Source: Methylophaga sp.
Lineage (GTDB): Bacteria > Pseudomonadota > Gammaproteobacteria > Nitrosococcales > Methylophagaceae
DNA length: 64,000 nucleotides
Assembly: GCA_020831825.1 (NCBI GenBank)
Contig: JAFIFW010000001.1
Span: 1 to 64,000, forward strand
Direction: 5' to 3'
In this document: positions 54,374-63,372 of the stretch, piece by piece
Position numbering within the stretch: position 1 is the stretch's first letter
How the letters are laid out: every line of letters starts with the position of its first letter
Position numbers and translations under genes: made by a program
The notes under the pieces: generated by a model
What the model saw: the letters and a program-made list of their open reading frames with translations, nothing else
Told to the model about the DNA's origin: nothing
Database searches by the model: none

Positions 54374-54727
54374 TTACTGAGCAGGCCAGTATTGGCTGTG
54401 AACAGCTTCACCGTTGTGGAATTGTGCAGAAATCAGCGCTTCACTGGTATTCCACTCAAGGTGTGTGATTTCGATTTCATTGATGCTGTGACTTTGCTTT
54501 ACTGATGGCTCACCCAGCAGTTCAATGGCGGCAGCTTCAGACATGCCAGTGGTAATGCCAGAAGCCGGCGCTGCTTCAGCAACTGCTTCAACTGCAGTGC
54601 TTTCTTCAACTACTGCGGTGCTGTCAGCTGCAGTATCTGTGCTGTAGCTGCTGTCGTCACTGCCACAAGCAGTCAGAAAACCGGCAAAAGCAAATGAGGC
54701 AAGAAGTACTCGGATATGGCTTGACAT
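54374..54727 (-). CDS. Small lipoprotein with a BamE/SmpA-like domain
   Basis: The 117-residue protein has a signal sequence with lipobox LTAC (Cys21), an Ala/Ser/Thr/Glu-rich low-complexity linker (about 25-58) and a compact C-terminal domain beginning GMSEAAAIELLGEPS. That start resembles the G-M-T-x-x-x-V-x-x-L-L-G-x-P pattern of the SmpA/OmlA fold. The linker likely spans the periplasm. It is not BamE itself by size and sequence; function is unknown. Confidence 0.75.
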   Translation of the reverse strand: MSSHIRVLLASFAFAGFLTACGSDDSSYSTDTAADSTAVVEESTAVEAVAEAAPASGITTGMSEAAAIELLGEPSVKQSHSINEIEITHLEWNTSEALISAQFHNGEAVHSQYWPAQ

Positions 54728-54775
54728 GTTGTTTCCTTATAATAGTTAGCGACGTAAAAGCCAGAGTATAACAAG

Positions 54776-56074
54776 CTATTGTTGTGATATCGACATTCTT
54801 TGAGCGGTCTTAATGATAGCTTGTGCACAGCTTACGCCATTGCTGATGGCGGCTTCCAGTGTGGCTGGATAGGGGTGTGCGATATGGTCACCTGCCAGCC
54901 ACAAGCCTCGAACCGGTGTCTGATTGAGTGGGCGAACAGGGTGAATGTCAGCGGTGCAGGCAAACGTGGCTTTTTTTTCTCGAATCACTTTTGATTCAAG
55001 AGGCGCTGCTGGGAGTTGTGGCTGTAACAGGCGTATTTCATCGCAAACATGTTCAACCAGACGCTCAGATGACATATGCATGTGTGCCCCCGGGCCGCTG
55101 ATTACAACAGCAATCATGCCAGGACAATAGTCACTTCGATCGAACAACCACTGGCTGAGTGTTCCTGAGCTGCCGATCATCGGAGTGCTCAGGCGAATAT
55201 CATCCGGGTATTGCAGATAAATTGTAGTGATTGGATAATGATTCAAAGTCACCTTGTCGGTAGCAGGCACTAGCCGCGTAATCTGATCCGCGTGGCAAGC
55301 AAGAATCAGCTGATCACAATCAAACACTTCTCTCCGACTGGTTTCGACAGCAATGACTTTATTGTCCTGGCTGCGAACAGATACCACCCGGCTCTGAAAA
55401 TGTACCTCGTGTTGCCGTGCCTTGAGATATTCGATAGCGGCCGTCGGGAACACACTGCCTAAACTACGCTTGGCTATCAACAGATCTGCGTGATCCCTGT
55501 GTGTTAACAGGCTGTCTTTGAGCACTCTGGCAAACACTTGGGCAGAAGCTTCATTGATTGGCGTATTCATAGTGGCAAGGCAAAGTGGTTCCCATAACTG
55601 GCTGATCAGTCGATCTGACTGCGCGGTCTGTTGGCACCATTGCAGCACCGTACTGTGGTGATTTTTCTGATAATGCGAAATACGTAATGAGAAACGCAGC
55701 AGGCGAACGAAGTCCCTGATGCTAAGACTTTTCATCAATCCGCTTAGCAGAGGTAGAGGCCAGGGGGCAGCACTATTCGCATTGAGATGCAGCGATGGGT
55801 AATGACTTGAGTGAATCACAAGATTAAGCGGTGAACGGTCAAACAATGTTTCTGGATTCTGGCCTACGTGCCGAATCAGTTCAAACATTTGCTGGTAGGC
55901 GCCAATCATCAGGTGCTGACCATTATCAATGACACGATCACCCCAACTGACATCACGTGCTCTGCCTCCAGGCTGAGCTGCGGCTTCGAGAAGTGTGACA
56001 TCAAAACCGTGTGAACTGAGGCGAACTGCAGCAGCCAGACCGCTCCAGCCGGCACCAACCACCACACATTTCAT
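54776..56074 (-). CDS. hpnE: Squalene-associated FAD-dependent desaturase (hydroxysqualene oxidoreductase)
   Basis: HpnE reduces hydroxysqualene to squalene in the HpnC-HpnD-HpnE route. The 432-residue amine-oxidase-like flavoprotein has the dinucleotide loop VVVGAGWSGLAAA near the N-terminus, then EAAAQPGGRARD, and a C-terminal FAD segment GLWLAGDHIAHPYPATLEAA. It overlaps hpnD by 4 nt. A phytoene-desaturase-like role in C30 carotenoid synthesis is the main alternative. Confidence 0.85.
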   Translation of the reverse strand: MKCVVVGAGWSGLAAAVRLSSHGFDVTLLEAAAQPGGRARDVSWGDRVIDNGQHLMIGAYQQMFELIRHVGQNPETLFDRSPLNLVIHSSHYPSLHLNANSAAPWPLPLLSGLMKSLSIRDFVRLLRFSLRISHYQKNHHSTVLQWCQQTAQSDRLISQLWEPLCLATMNTPINEASAQVFARVLKDSLLTHRDHADLLIAKRSLGSVFPTAAIEYLKARQHEVHFQSRVVSVRSQDNKVIAVETSRREVFDCDQLILACHADQITRLVPATDKVTLNHYPITTIYLQYPDDIRLSTPMIGSSGTLSQWLFDRSDYCPGMIAVVISGPGAHMHMSSERLVEHVCDEIRLLQPQLPAAPLESKVIREKKATFACTADIHPVRPLNQTPVRGLWLAGDHIAHPYPATLEAAISNGVSCAQAIIKTAQRMSISQQ

Positions 56075-56925
56075 CGTTGTTTGGACAACCTTTTCTCAGC
56101 GCGGGCCGTTGTCCATGCCAGCCAGAGTTTACGCAGAGGTGTCAGTGAGACTCTGTGTTGCATCACTTGAAAACCATCTTTTTCGATTTCATCGAGCGTA
56201 GTTTCATAGATGCGCGCCATGATGAGCGCTGTTTGTTGTGATTGCCGGTCTTCTGCTGGAAGTAACTGCAGGGCCTGGCGATAAAACTGACGAGCACGAT
56301 CTGCCTGAAATTTCAGCAAATCTGCCAGTTCATCAGTCTGTTTGAGCGAGAGGATGTCCTGTTCGGACACGGAAAATTGCGCCATTTCATCGAGAGGCAA
56401 ATAAATTCGACCTCGCTCGGCATCTTCACGGACATCTCGAATGATATTGGTGAGTTGAAGTGCCATGCCAAGATTTTCGGCAAATTTAAGCGTTTTACGA
56501 TTCTGGTAACCGAATATTTCGGCAGACAGCAGTCCTACAACACTGGCAACACGGTGGCAATAAAGCGCAAGGTGCTTATATTCGGCATAGCGCTGCTGAT
56601 GAAGATCCATCTCCATGCCATCGATTATTTCCATGAAATATTCCTGGTGAAGATCAAAGTCATCCAGACATTCGGCCAGTGCCAGCCCAACAGGGTGTTC
56701 CGGCCGGTGTTGGAAGGTGTTGATGATTTCATTACGCCACCATTCCAAGGTGCTAGCGGCGACTTGCGGATCACTGATTTCATCGACAGCGTCGTCTACT
56801 TCCCGACAGAAAGCATACAAAGCCATGATGGCCTTGCGCCGAGGTTCAGGCAAAAACAGGAAGCTGTAATAAAAGCTGGAACCGCTCTTGGCGGCTTTGT
56901 CTCGGCAATATTGTTCGGGCGTCAT
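56071..56925 (-). CDS. hpnD: Presqualene diphosphate synthase
   Basis: HpnD condenses two farnesyl diphosphates to presqualene diphosphate. The 284-residue squalene/phytoene-synthase-fold protein has the two Asp-rich motifs, DDAVD at 44-48 and DVRED at 164-168, and the family block FYYSFLFLPEPRRKAIMALYAFCREVDDAVDE within residues 18-49. HpnC, which usually acts next, is not in the window. It overlaps both the upstream 2Fe-2S protein gene and downstream hpnE by 4 nt each. Confidence 0.88.
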   Translation of the reverse strand: MTPEQYCRDKAAKSGSSFYYSFLFLPEPRRKAIMALYAFCREVDDAVDEISDPQVAASTLEWWRNEIINTFQHRPEHPVGLALAECLDDFDLHQEYFMEIIDGMEMDLHQQRYAEYKHLALYCHRVASVVGLLSAEIFGYQNRKTLKFAENLGMALQLTNIIRDVREDAERGRIYLPLDEMAQFSVSEQDILSLKQTDELADLLKFQADRARQFYRQALQLLPAEDRQSQQTALIMARIYETTLDEIEKDGFQVMQHRVSLTPLRKLWLAWTTARAEKRLSKQR

Positions 56926-57224
56926 CGTTTCAGTCGTTCCACAATTTTGCCCTGTATCAAGTGACTATCGATGATTTCATCAATGTCGTGTTCATTGGTG
57001 TACTGATACCAGACGCCTTCGGGATAAATAACCAGCATGGGGCCGAGTGCGCAGCGATTGAGACAGCCTGAATTGTTAACTCTGACTCGCTTAAGCTTGT
57101 GTTGCTTGACTCGCTGTTTGGCATACTCGCGCAAATTTTGGGCGTCATGCGCCTGGCAGTGAGGAGTGCCATCATCACGTTGATGAGTACAGAAAAACAA
57201 GTGATATTTATAAAAGTCAGTCAT
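56922..57224 (-). CDS. Thioredoxin-like 2Fe-2S ferredoxin
   Basis: This 100-residue protein matches the thioredoxin-fold 2Fe-2S family, with Cys12 (FFCTHQR), Cys23, Cys54 and Cys58 (NNSGCLNRCALGP) as likely cluster ligands, and the VIYPEGVWYQY strand. It is first in an operon with hpnD and hpnE, joined by a 4-nt overlap. It could supply electrons, but HpnE is a flavoenzyme and a direct link is only inferred from position. Confidence 0.87.
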   Translation of the reverse strand: MTDFYKYHLFFCTHQRDDGTPHCQAHDAQNLREYAKQRVKQHKLKRVRVNNSGCLNRCALGPMLVIYPEGVWYQYTNEHDIDEIIDSHLIQGKIVERLKR

Positions 57225-57589
57225 AACTACCTAGCATAACCGACCCGAGACAATCTAAAAAGTCTGCTGCTAGTTTCGAGTTTCATCTCACTCATGTCTT
57301 GTCTTCGCTGACTAACTTTATCGAGAATGTTTTCAGGCACAAAAACCAGTTCAGGCTTAAATTGGAAACCAGCTAGACACAGAGTTTTTCTCAAAGCACG
57401 GTATTTAACGCCTGGTTGTCGAGCAACAGAATATTTTTATAAAGAATCGCTTGGATGTCGATCATGCCAGACCTTGCCGAATGTGATGTCGTGGGGCGCA
57501 GATGCTCTCATTGACGTCAGGCTGCGACTCAATTATGGAACCTTTTTGCTGCAAATGTCTATCTAAACCGTCGGTCGACGCTGGCCGAA
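57225..57589. other. Intergenic region without a convincing gene
   Basis: These 365 nt separate the 3' end of ispB from the 5' end of the 2Fe-2S gene, both read leftward. A plus-strand frame at 57327-57566 (79 codons) has no ribosome-binding site and no recognisable family. The promoter of the 2Fe-2S/hpnD/hpnE operon must lie here, but I cannot point to a clear -35/-10 pair. Confidence 0.5.
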
Positions 57590-58558
57590 TTAATAAGCAC
57601 GTTCGACAGCAAAATCGGCAAGTGCCGAGAGCGCCTCTGTGTACTCAGAAGACGGCAAAGCCTTCAGCGCAGCTTGTGCTGCTGAAGCTTCTTGTCGTGC
57701 AATGGTAGCGGTGTATTTGATAGCACCTGTTGATTCGATAATCTCAACGATACTGTCGATCTGGTCGCGCTGGCCTTGTTCGATAGCGGTTCGAATCAGT
57801 TGCGCCTGCTCGCTGTTCCCATTTCGCATGGCGTATATCAGTGGCAGTGTTGGTTTGCCTTCAGCCAGATCATCACCAATGTTTTTACCAATAACGTCGC
57901 TGGATGCGCTGTAATCCAACAGATCATCGATCAACTGAAAAGCACTGCCCAGGTGCATGGCATAACTGGCCATGGCTTGTTCGACTTCGGGCCGACTGTT
58001 GCTGATGACCGCACCGAGCTGTCCAGCAGCCTCAAACAGCTTGGCGGTTTTGTGGTGAATCACTTGAAGATAGCGGGATTCCGTGGTGTCTGCATCATGG
58101 CAATTCAGCAGCTGCAGTACTTCACCCTCAGCAATAATGTTGGTGGTGTGCGACAGAATTTGCATCACCTGCATGGATTGCAATTCCACCATCATCTCAA
58201 ACGAGCGGGTGTAAAGAAAATCGCCGACCAGCACGCTGGCTTCATTACCCCACAGATTGTTGGCAGTCTGCTGACCACGGCGCATATCGGAGTTATCCAC
58301 CACGTCGTCATGCAGCAGGGTCGCGGTGTGAATAAACTCGATAATCGTCGCAAGATTGATGTGTTGGCTGCCCTGGTAACCGCAGGCATGAGCACTCAGA
58401 ATCGCGATAGCCGGACGTAAACGTTTTCCGCCACTATTGATAATGTAATGACCCAGTTGATTAATCAGCACAACTTCAGACTGCAGCCGTTGCTGGATCA
58501 TCTGGTCAACCGCTTGCATATCATCCTGAATCAGAGCGTAAATGGATTGAATATCCAC
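57590..58558 (-). CDS. ispB: Octaprenyl (all-trans polyprenyl) diphosphate synthase
   Basis: This enzyme extends farnesyl diphosphate for the quinone side chain. The 322-residue product has the first Asp-rich motif DDVVD at 84-88 (LLHDDVVDNSDMRRG), the second, DDLLDY, near 212-217, and the GGKRLRPA substrate segment. Start is GTG 58558. It is divergent from rplU-rpmA, an arrangement conserved in E. coli and relatives. Confidence 0.95.
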   Translation of the reverse strand: MDIQSIYALIQDDMQAVDQMIQQRLQSEVVLINQLGHYIINSGGKRLRPAIAILSAHACGYQGSQHINLATIIEFIHTATLLHDDVVDNSDMRRGQQTANNLWGNEASVLVGDFLYTRSFEMMVELQSMQVMQILSHTTNIIAEGEVLQLLNCHDADTTESRYLQVIHHKTAKLFEAAGQLGAVISNSRPEVEQAMASYAMHLGSAFQLIDDLLDYSASSDVIGKNIGDDLAEGKPTLPLIYAMRNGNSEQAQLIRTAIEQGQRDQIDSIVEIIESTGAIKYTATIARQEASAAQAALKALPSSEYTEALSALADFAVERAY

Positions 58559-58640
58559 AGCGAGAGAAACTGCCTATAATGTTGTGAAAACGCGTACTTT
58601 CTCACGCAGGACGATCATTCGCAAATATTTAAATACGGAT

Positions 58641-58669
58641 TTGATCTCTGTTTGGAAACAGACTACAAT
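58641..58669 (+). promoter_or_regulatory. Sigma-70 promoter of rplU-rpmA
   Basis: TTGATC (58641-58646) and TACAAT (58664-58669) have 17-nt spacing, giving a leader of about 43 nt before the rplU ATG. Confidence 0.75.
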
Positions 58670-58718
58670 TGTCGGTCTTTTGTTGGATTGTCCACAATAA
58701 CTTTTTTTGGAGACAGCG

Positions 58719-59030
58719 ATGTACGCTATTGTCGCGACGGGCGGTAAACAGTACCGAGTCAAAGAGGGCGAAAAGCTCCGTATTGAAAAATTGTCTGCTG
58801 AAGCCGGTGATACGGTTGAGCTGGACAAGGTTCTGATGGTTGGTGAAGGAGACGATATCAAAGTTGGTACTCCTTATCTTGAAGGCGCCAAAGTAACTGC
58901 AAAAGTTGCAGCGAATGGTCGTGCCGATAAAGTTAAAATCATCAAGTTCCGCCGTCGTAAGCACCATCGCAAGCAGATGGGGCACCGTCAGGCGTTTACA
59001 GAAATCGAAATCACAGGCATCACTGCCTGA
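58719..59030 (+). CDS. rplU: 50S ribosomal protein L21
   Basis: The 103-residue L21 starts [14 protein letters not shown] and ends in the basic [14 protein letters not shown] segment that contacts 23S rRNA. ATG 58719 with GGAG upstream is preferred over TTG 58707. It is first of the rplU-rpmA operon. Confidence 0.98.
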   Translation: MYAIVATGGKQYRVKEGEKLRIEKLSAEAGDTVELDKVLMVGEGDDIKVGTPYLEGAKVTAKVAANGRADKVKIIKFRRRKHHRKQMGHRQAFTEIEITGITA

Positions 59031-59058
59031 GACTCTCTGAAGTAAGAGGAAATATCTA

Positions 59059-59316
59059 ATGGCTCACAAGAAAGCTGGTGGTAGTACCCGAAACGGTCGT
59101 GATTCAGAATCCAAACGTCTGGGCGTAAAACGTTTCGGCGGTGAAGCAGTTCTGGGCGGCAACATCCTGGTTCGTCAACGTGGTACCCGTTACCATGCTG
59201 GTACCAATGTCGGTGTTGGTCGTGATCACACACTGTTTGCAACAGCAACTGGCAAGGTTTTATTTGAAACCAAAGGCCCAAACAATCGCACTTACGTAAG
59301 CGTTGTTGCTGAATAA
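59059..59316 (+). CDS. rpmA: 50S ribosomal protein L27
   Basis: The 85-residue L27 starts [20 protein letters not shown], whose N-terminal tail reaches the peptidyl-transferase centre. It has the [16 protein letters not shown] block. Its N-terminus lacks the cleavable leader seen in Firmicutes L27. It lies 28 nt after rplU and ends before a terminator. Confidence 0.98.
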   Translation: MAHKKAGGSTRNGRDSESKRLGVKRFGGEAVLGGNILVRQRGTRYHAGTNVGVGRDHTLFATATGKVLFETKGPNNRTYVSVVAE

Positions 59317-59354
59317 AACGAATTGTTCGCCCATCTGGGGCAAACAGCAAAAAG

Positions 59355-59376
59355 CCCCGCTGATGCGGGGTTTTTT
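59355..59376 (+). terminator. Rho-independent terminator after rpmA
   Basis: CCCCGC (59355-59360) and GCGGGG (59365-59370) with a TGAT loop, followed by six T and preceded by A residues that extend the stem. Confidence 0.92.
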
Positions 59377-59404
59377 GTATGTGGAGTTTATACTCCGGAA
59401 TTGA

Positions 59405-60472
<1,068 letters not shown>

Positions 60473-60475
60473 ATA

Positions 60476-61606
60476 TTGTCCAACCCACATCAGCAGCTCG
60501 TTAATACCAAACGCTGGGTTATCAAGATCGGCAGTGCCTTACTGACGCGCGTTGGTGAAGGCCTGGATCTGGATCGGATTCGCTGGCTTAGTGCTGAGAT
60601 TGCTGCATTAAGAGCACAAGGCAAGGAGATCGTGCTGGTCACTTCGGGCTCTGTTGCGGCAGGCATGCAGCAGTTGGGCTGGCGGAAAAGACCGCACACC
60701 CTGCATCATTTACAAGCTGCGGCCAGTGTCGGTCAGATGGGGCTCATTCATGCCTATGCAACCGAGTGTGGACAGCATGGAATTCATACGGCCCAGATAT
60801 TATTGACGCATTCTGATCTTTCCAATCGTGAAAGACATCTCAACGCACGCAGTGCCCTGCATACATTATTGTCTCTCGGCATTTTGCCAGTAGTGAATGA
60901 GAACGATGCCATTGCCACCGAAGAAATTCGTTTTGGTGATAACGACACACTCGCGGCAATGACTGCCAATCTGGTTGAAGCCGAGGTATTAGTGATTCTC
61001 ACCGATCAGGACGGCCTGTTTGATGCGGATCCAAGAATCAACCCTGGCGCCCGTTTAATCGCCGCATCTGCAGCCAGCAATCCAGCATTGGATGCCATGG
61101 CCGGTGGCAGCAAAGGAGAGCTTGGACGAGGAGGTATGACAACCAAGTTGCTGGCAGCGCGTCGCGCTGCGCGCAGTGGTGCAATGACGGTGATTGTCTC
61201 TGGCAAGCATCCGGACAATCTGCGCATGTTGGCAGCAGGCAATGGTGTCGGCACTTTGCTATGGCCTGACAACAAACCGATCAAAGCACGTCAGCAATGG
61301 TTGGCAGGGCATTTGATGGCAAAAGGCCAACTGGTCCTGGACGATGGTGCGGTGGCTGTGATTCGTCAGCAAGGACGCAGTGTCCTTCCTGTTGGCGTCA
61401 AGCAAGTGATGGGTGATTTTACTCGTGGAGAACTGGTGATTTGTACGGATCAGGAAGGTCACGAGATTGCCCGTGGACTGGTGAATTACAGTGCCAAAGA
61501 AGCAGCCGTCATCAAAGGTCAATCGAGCCAGGTGATTGAGAGTCTATTGGGATATATTGACGAGCCAGAATTGATCCATCGCGATAATCTGGTAGTGACT
61601 GGCTGA
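60476..61606 (+). CDS. proB: Glutamate 5-kinase
   Basis: This is the first step of proline synthesis, making glutamyl 5-phosphate, subject to proline feedback. The 376-residue product has the amino-acid-kinase domain ([37 protein letters not shown]) and a C-terminal PUA domain. The start is TTG 60476, with GAGG upstream and no alternative ATG near the family N-terminus. obgE-proB is a common gammaproteobacterial pair. Confidence 0.95.
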   Translation: MSNPHQQLVNTKRWVIKIGSALLTRVGEGLDLDRIRWLSAEIAALRAQGKEIVLVTSGSVAAGMQQLGWRKRPHTLHHLQAAASVGQMGLIHAYATECGQHGIHTAQILLTHSDLSNRERHLNARSALHTLLSLGILPVVNENDAIATEEIRFGDNDTLAAMTANLVEAEVLVILTDQDGLFDADPRINPGARLIAASAASNPALDAMAGGSKGELGRGGMTTKLLAARRAARSGAMTVIVSGKHPDNLRMLAAGNGVGTLLWPDNKPIKARQQWLAGHLMAKGQLVLDDGAVAVIRQQGRSVLPVGVKQVMGDFTRGELVICTDQEGHEIARGLVNYSAKEAAVIKGQSSQVIESLLGYIDEPELIHRDNLVVTG

Positions 61607-61622
61607 AATTCAGACATAAAAA

Positions 61623-61648
61623 AACCGGCGTAGCGCCGGTTTTTTTTA
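61623..61648. terminator. Bidirectional terminator between proB and rpsT
   Basis: AACCGGCG (61623-61630) pairs with CGCCGGTT (61634-61641) around TAG, with A-rich and T-rich flanks on either side, serving both convergent genes. Confidence 0.92.
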
Positions 61649-61659
61649 CTGTTGTTCGC

Positions 61660-61920
61660 TTACATTGCACGAACAGCGTTGTTCAAGCGGCTTTTGCCGC
61701 GAGCTGCTGTGTTTTTGTGAATAATGCCTTTACGTGCCATGCGATCCAGAACTGGGACAGCAGCTTGGAAGGCAACAACAGCTTGTTCTTTGTCGCCGGC
61801 TACAATCGCTTTTCTGAGCGCTTTGATTTTAGTGCGCATTGCAGAACGTTGACTGGCATTGCGCTGACGGTGAACTTCCGCTTGACGAGCGCGTTTTTTT
61901 GCTTGTGCTGAGTTTGCCAA
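61660..61920 (-). CDS. rpsT: 30S ribosomal protein S20
   Basis: The 86-residue, lysine- and arginine-rich helical protein begins [20 protein letters not shown] and binds 16S rRNA near the 5' domain. The start codon is TTG at 61920 with AGGAGA upstream; a UUG start is also used by E. coli rpsT, where it supports autoregulation of translation. It has its own promoter. Confidence 0.97.
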   Translation of the reverse strand: MANSAQAKKRARQAEVHRQRNASQRSAMRTKIKALRKAIVAGDKEQAVVAFQAAVPVLDRMARKGIIHKNTAARGKSRLNNAVRAM

Positions 61921-61963
61921 AGTGCTTCTCCTAAAATTCAGCTATCTGTACATTGAACCCGAC

Positions 61964-61992
61964 ATTATCCGTATTTTGCATCGCTTTGTAAA
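61964..61992 (-). promoter_or_regulatory. Sigma-70 promoter of rpsT
   Basis: On the minus strand TTTACA (61987-61992) and GATAAT (61964-61969) are 17 nt apart, with a leader of about 36 nt to the rpsT TTG. It overlaps the upstream region of the divergent exonuclease gene. Confidence 0.75.
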
Positions 61993-62028
61993 TGTTAATA
62001 TGAAGAAATTTTCAATATTGGGAACATC

Positions 62029-62796
62029 ATGCGAATCATCACAGTAAATGTTAATGGAATTCGTGCCGCAGCACGCAAAGGTTTTTTTGATTGGTTGGCC
62101 AGGCAGAATGCCGATGTCGTCTGTATCCAGGAAACCAAGGCGCAATTGCCGCAACTGGATGATCCCATTTATCACCCGACCGGCTATCACTGTTTTTATC
62201 ACGATGCTGAAAAGAAGGGCTACAGCGGCGTTGCCATCTATAGTCGTCAAGCGCCTGATGAAGTCATTGTCGGTATGGGCAATGAAGAATTTGATGCGGA
62301 AGGGCGTTATATCGAAGCACGTTTTGGCCGATTGAGTGTAGTGTCTTTATATTTGCCATCAGGCTCTTCCAGCGAGGAACGTCAACAGGCCAAATACCGA
62401 TGTATGGCGTTTTTTGAGAACAAGATGCAGGAAATGGCTGATTCCGGCCGGGACTACGTGGTTTGCGGTGACTGGAATATTGCCCATAAAAACGAGGATA
62501 TTCGTAACTGGAAAGGCAATCAGAAAAACTCCGGGTTTTTGCCGGAAGAACGCGCCTGGCTGGATAAGTTGTTTGACGAGATGCATTTTGTTGACGCATT
62601 CCGTGAGCTGCCCCAAGCAGAACACGAGTACACCTGGTGGTCAAACCGTGGTCAGGCCTGGGCCAATAATGTCGGTTGGCGTATTGACTATCATGTGCTT
62701 AGCCCCGGTCTTAAGGGTAAGGTGAGGGCGACCGATATTTATCGCGATGAACGCTTTTCTGATCATGCACCATTGACCGTGGATTACGAGTTGTAG
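62029..62796 (+). CDS. xthA: Exodeoxyribonuclease III (AP endonuclease family 1)
   Basis: This enzyme cuts DNA at abasic sites and degrades duplex DNA 3' to 5'. The 255-residue product has VNVNGIRAAARKGFFDWL, the metal-binding Glu in VCIQETKAQ, the CGDWNIAHKNEDI block and the C-terminal RIDYHVLSPGL and FSDHAPLTVDYEL segments with the catalytic Asp-His. It is the ExoA-like subgroup. Divergent from rpsT. Confidence 0.94.
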   Translation: MRIITVNVNGIRAAARKGFFDWLARQNADVVCIQETKAQLPQLDDPIYHPTGYHCFYHDAEKKGYSGVAIYSRQAPDEVIVGMGNEEFDAEGRYIEARFGRLSVVSLYLPSGSSSEERQQAKYRCMAFFENKMQEMADSGRDYVVCGDWNIAHKNEDIRNWKGNQKNSGFLPEERAWLDKLFDEMHFVDAFRELPQAEHEYTWWSNRGQAWANNVGWRIDYHVLSPGLKGKVRATDIYRDERFSDHAPLTVDYEL

Positions 62797-62867
62797 GCTA
62801 TAACATCAAGTTGAACTTTGCTGGGGTGGCAGGTTCTGAATAAAACATCCATTTCAGAGGCATGAAC

Positions 62868-63035
62868 ATGTTTTCATTATTCAAGTCAGACCCGGTCAAG
62901 AAACTGAAAAAGCAGCTCGCCCAAAAACAGGAGCAAGCCATGCTGGCACAGCGCAATGGTGATATACGCAAGTTTGCTGCCTTAACTGAAGAGGCGCAGG
63001 TGTTGGCGGATGAAATCAAGCGGCTTGAATCATGA
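62868..63035 (+). CDS. Small DUF6435-like protein
   Basis: A 55-codon gene starting at ATG 62868 with AGAGG at 62856-62860 (an ATG at 62862 is too close to it). The product, MFSLFKSDPVKKLKKQ then a charged helix with QAMLAQRNGDIRKFA, resembles the short DUF6435 family of unknown function found in gammaproteobacteria. It is predicted to be one or two amphipathic helices. Confidence 0.75.
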   Translation: MFSLFKSDPVKKLKKQLAQKQEQAMLAQRNGDIRKFAALTEEAQVLADEIKRLES

Positions 63036-63171
63036 GAATGGGATAAGTTGAGCTGAATGTAATGAAGCCCAACCATCATTACATAAACTTTCACAACGGT
63101 GGGCTTCGCAAGCTCAGTGCCAATCTACAAAAGCAGCCTGATAACGCCCTTATGCGACGCCGAGCATCGGA

Positions 63172-63238
63172 AATCAGTTTGGATCAAACATGACGAGTGT
63201 GTAAGCGCAGCGAGTTTTCGTCATGTTCCAAACTGATT
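63172..63238. repeat. Long imperfect inverted repeat
   Basis: The left arm (63172-63196, AATCAGTTTGGA then ACATGACGA after a 4-nt insertion) and the right arm (63218-63238) are complementary over 21 positions. The loop is about 21 nt. It would fold into a strong cruciform or RNA hairpin. It is neither next to a T-run nor inside a gene. Confidence 0.8.
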
Positions 63239-63323
63239 GAGAAGCGCAGGCAACCCGCAGGGCGAGCATGGGCTGCTGGGTCGGATGCTGGATGTACCAG
63301 GAAGGGAATTTTGGGCGTGACTG

Positions 63324-63355
63324 TACTCCGTTGAAAACTGTTATTCAACGGAGTA
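63324..63355. repeat. Perfect 12-bp inverted repeat downstream of recQ
   Basis: TACTCCGTTGAA (63324-63335) is mirrored by TTCAACGGAGTA (63344-63355) with an 8-nt spacer, 17 nt beyond the recQ stop. It could be the recQ 3' hairpin although no T-run follows. Confidence 0.75.
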
Positions 63356-63372
63356 TCTACAGTTGACAGCAA

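Larger units (their letters stand above)
63036..63372. other. Intergenic region with clustered inverted repeats
   Basis: These 337 nt between the DUF6435-like gene and recQ hold no gene I can support. They contain a short inverted repeat GAAGCCCA/TGGGCTTC (63064-63071 and 63100-63107) and the two longer ones listed next. Nothing resembles a known insertion-sequence terminus or an attC site. Confidence 0.6.

Noticed and set aside
57327-57566. 79-codon plus-strand frame between the 2Fe-2S gene and ispB
   Set aside because: No ribosome-binding site, no known domain and no supportive context; kept only as part of the intergenic description.
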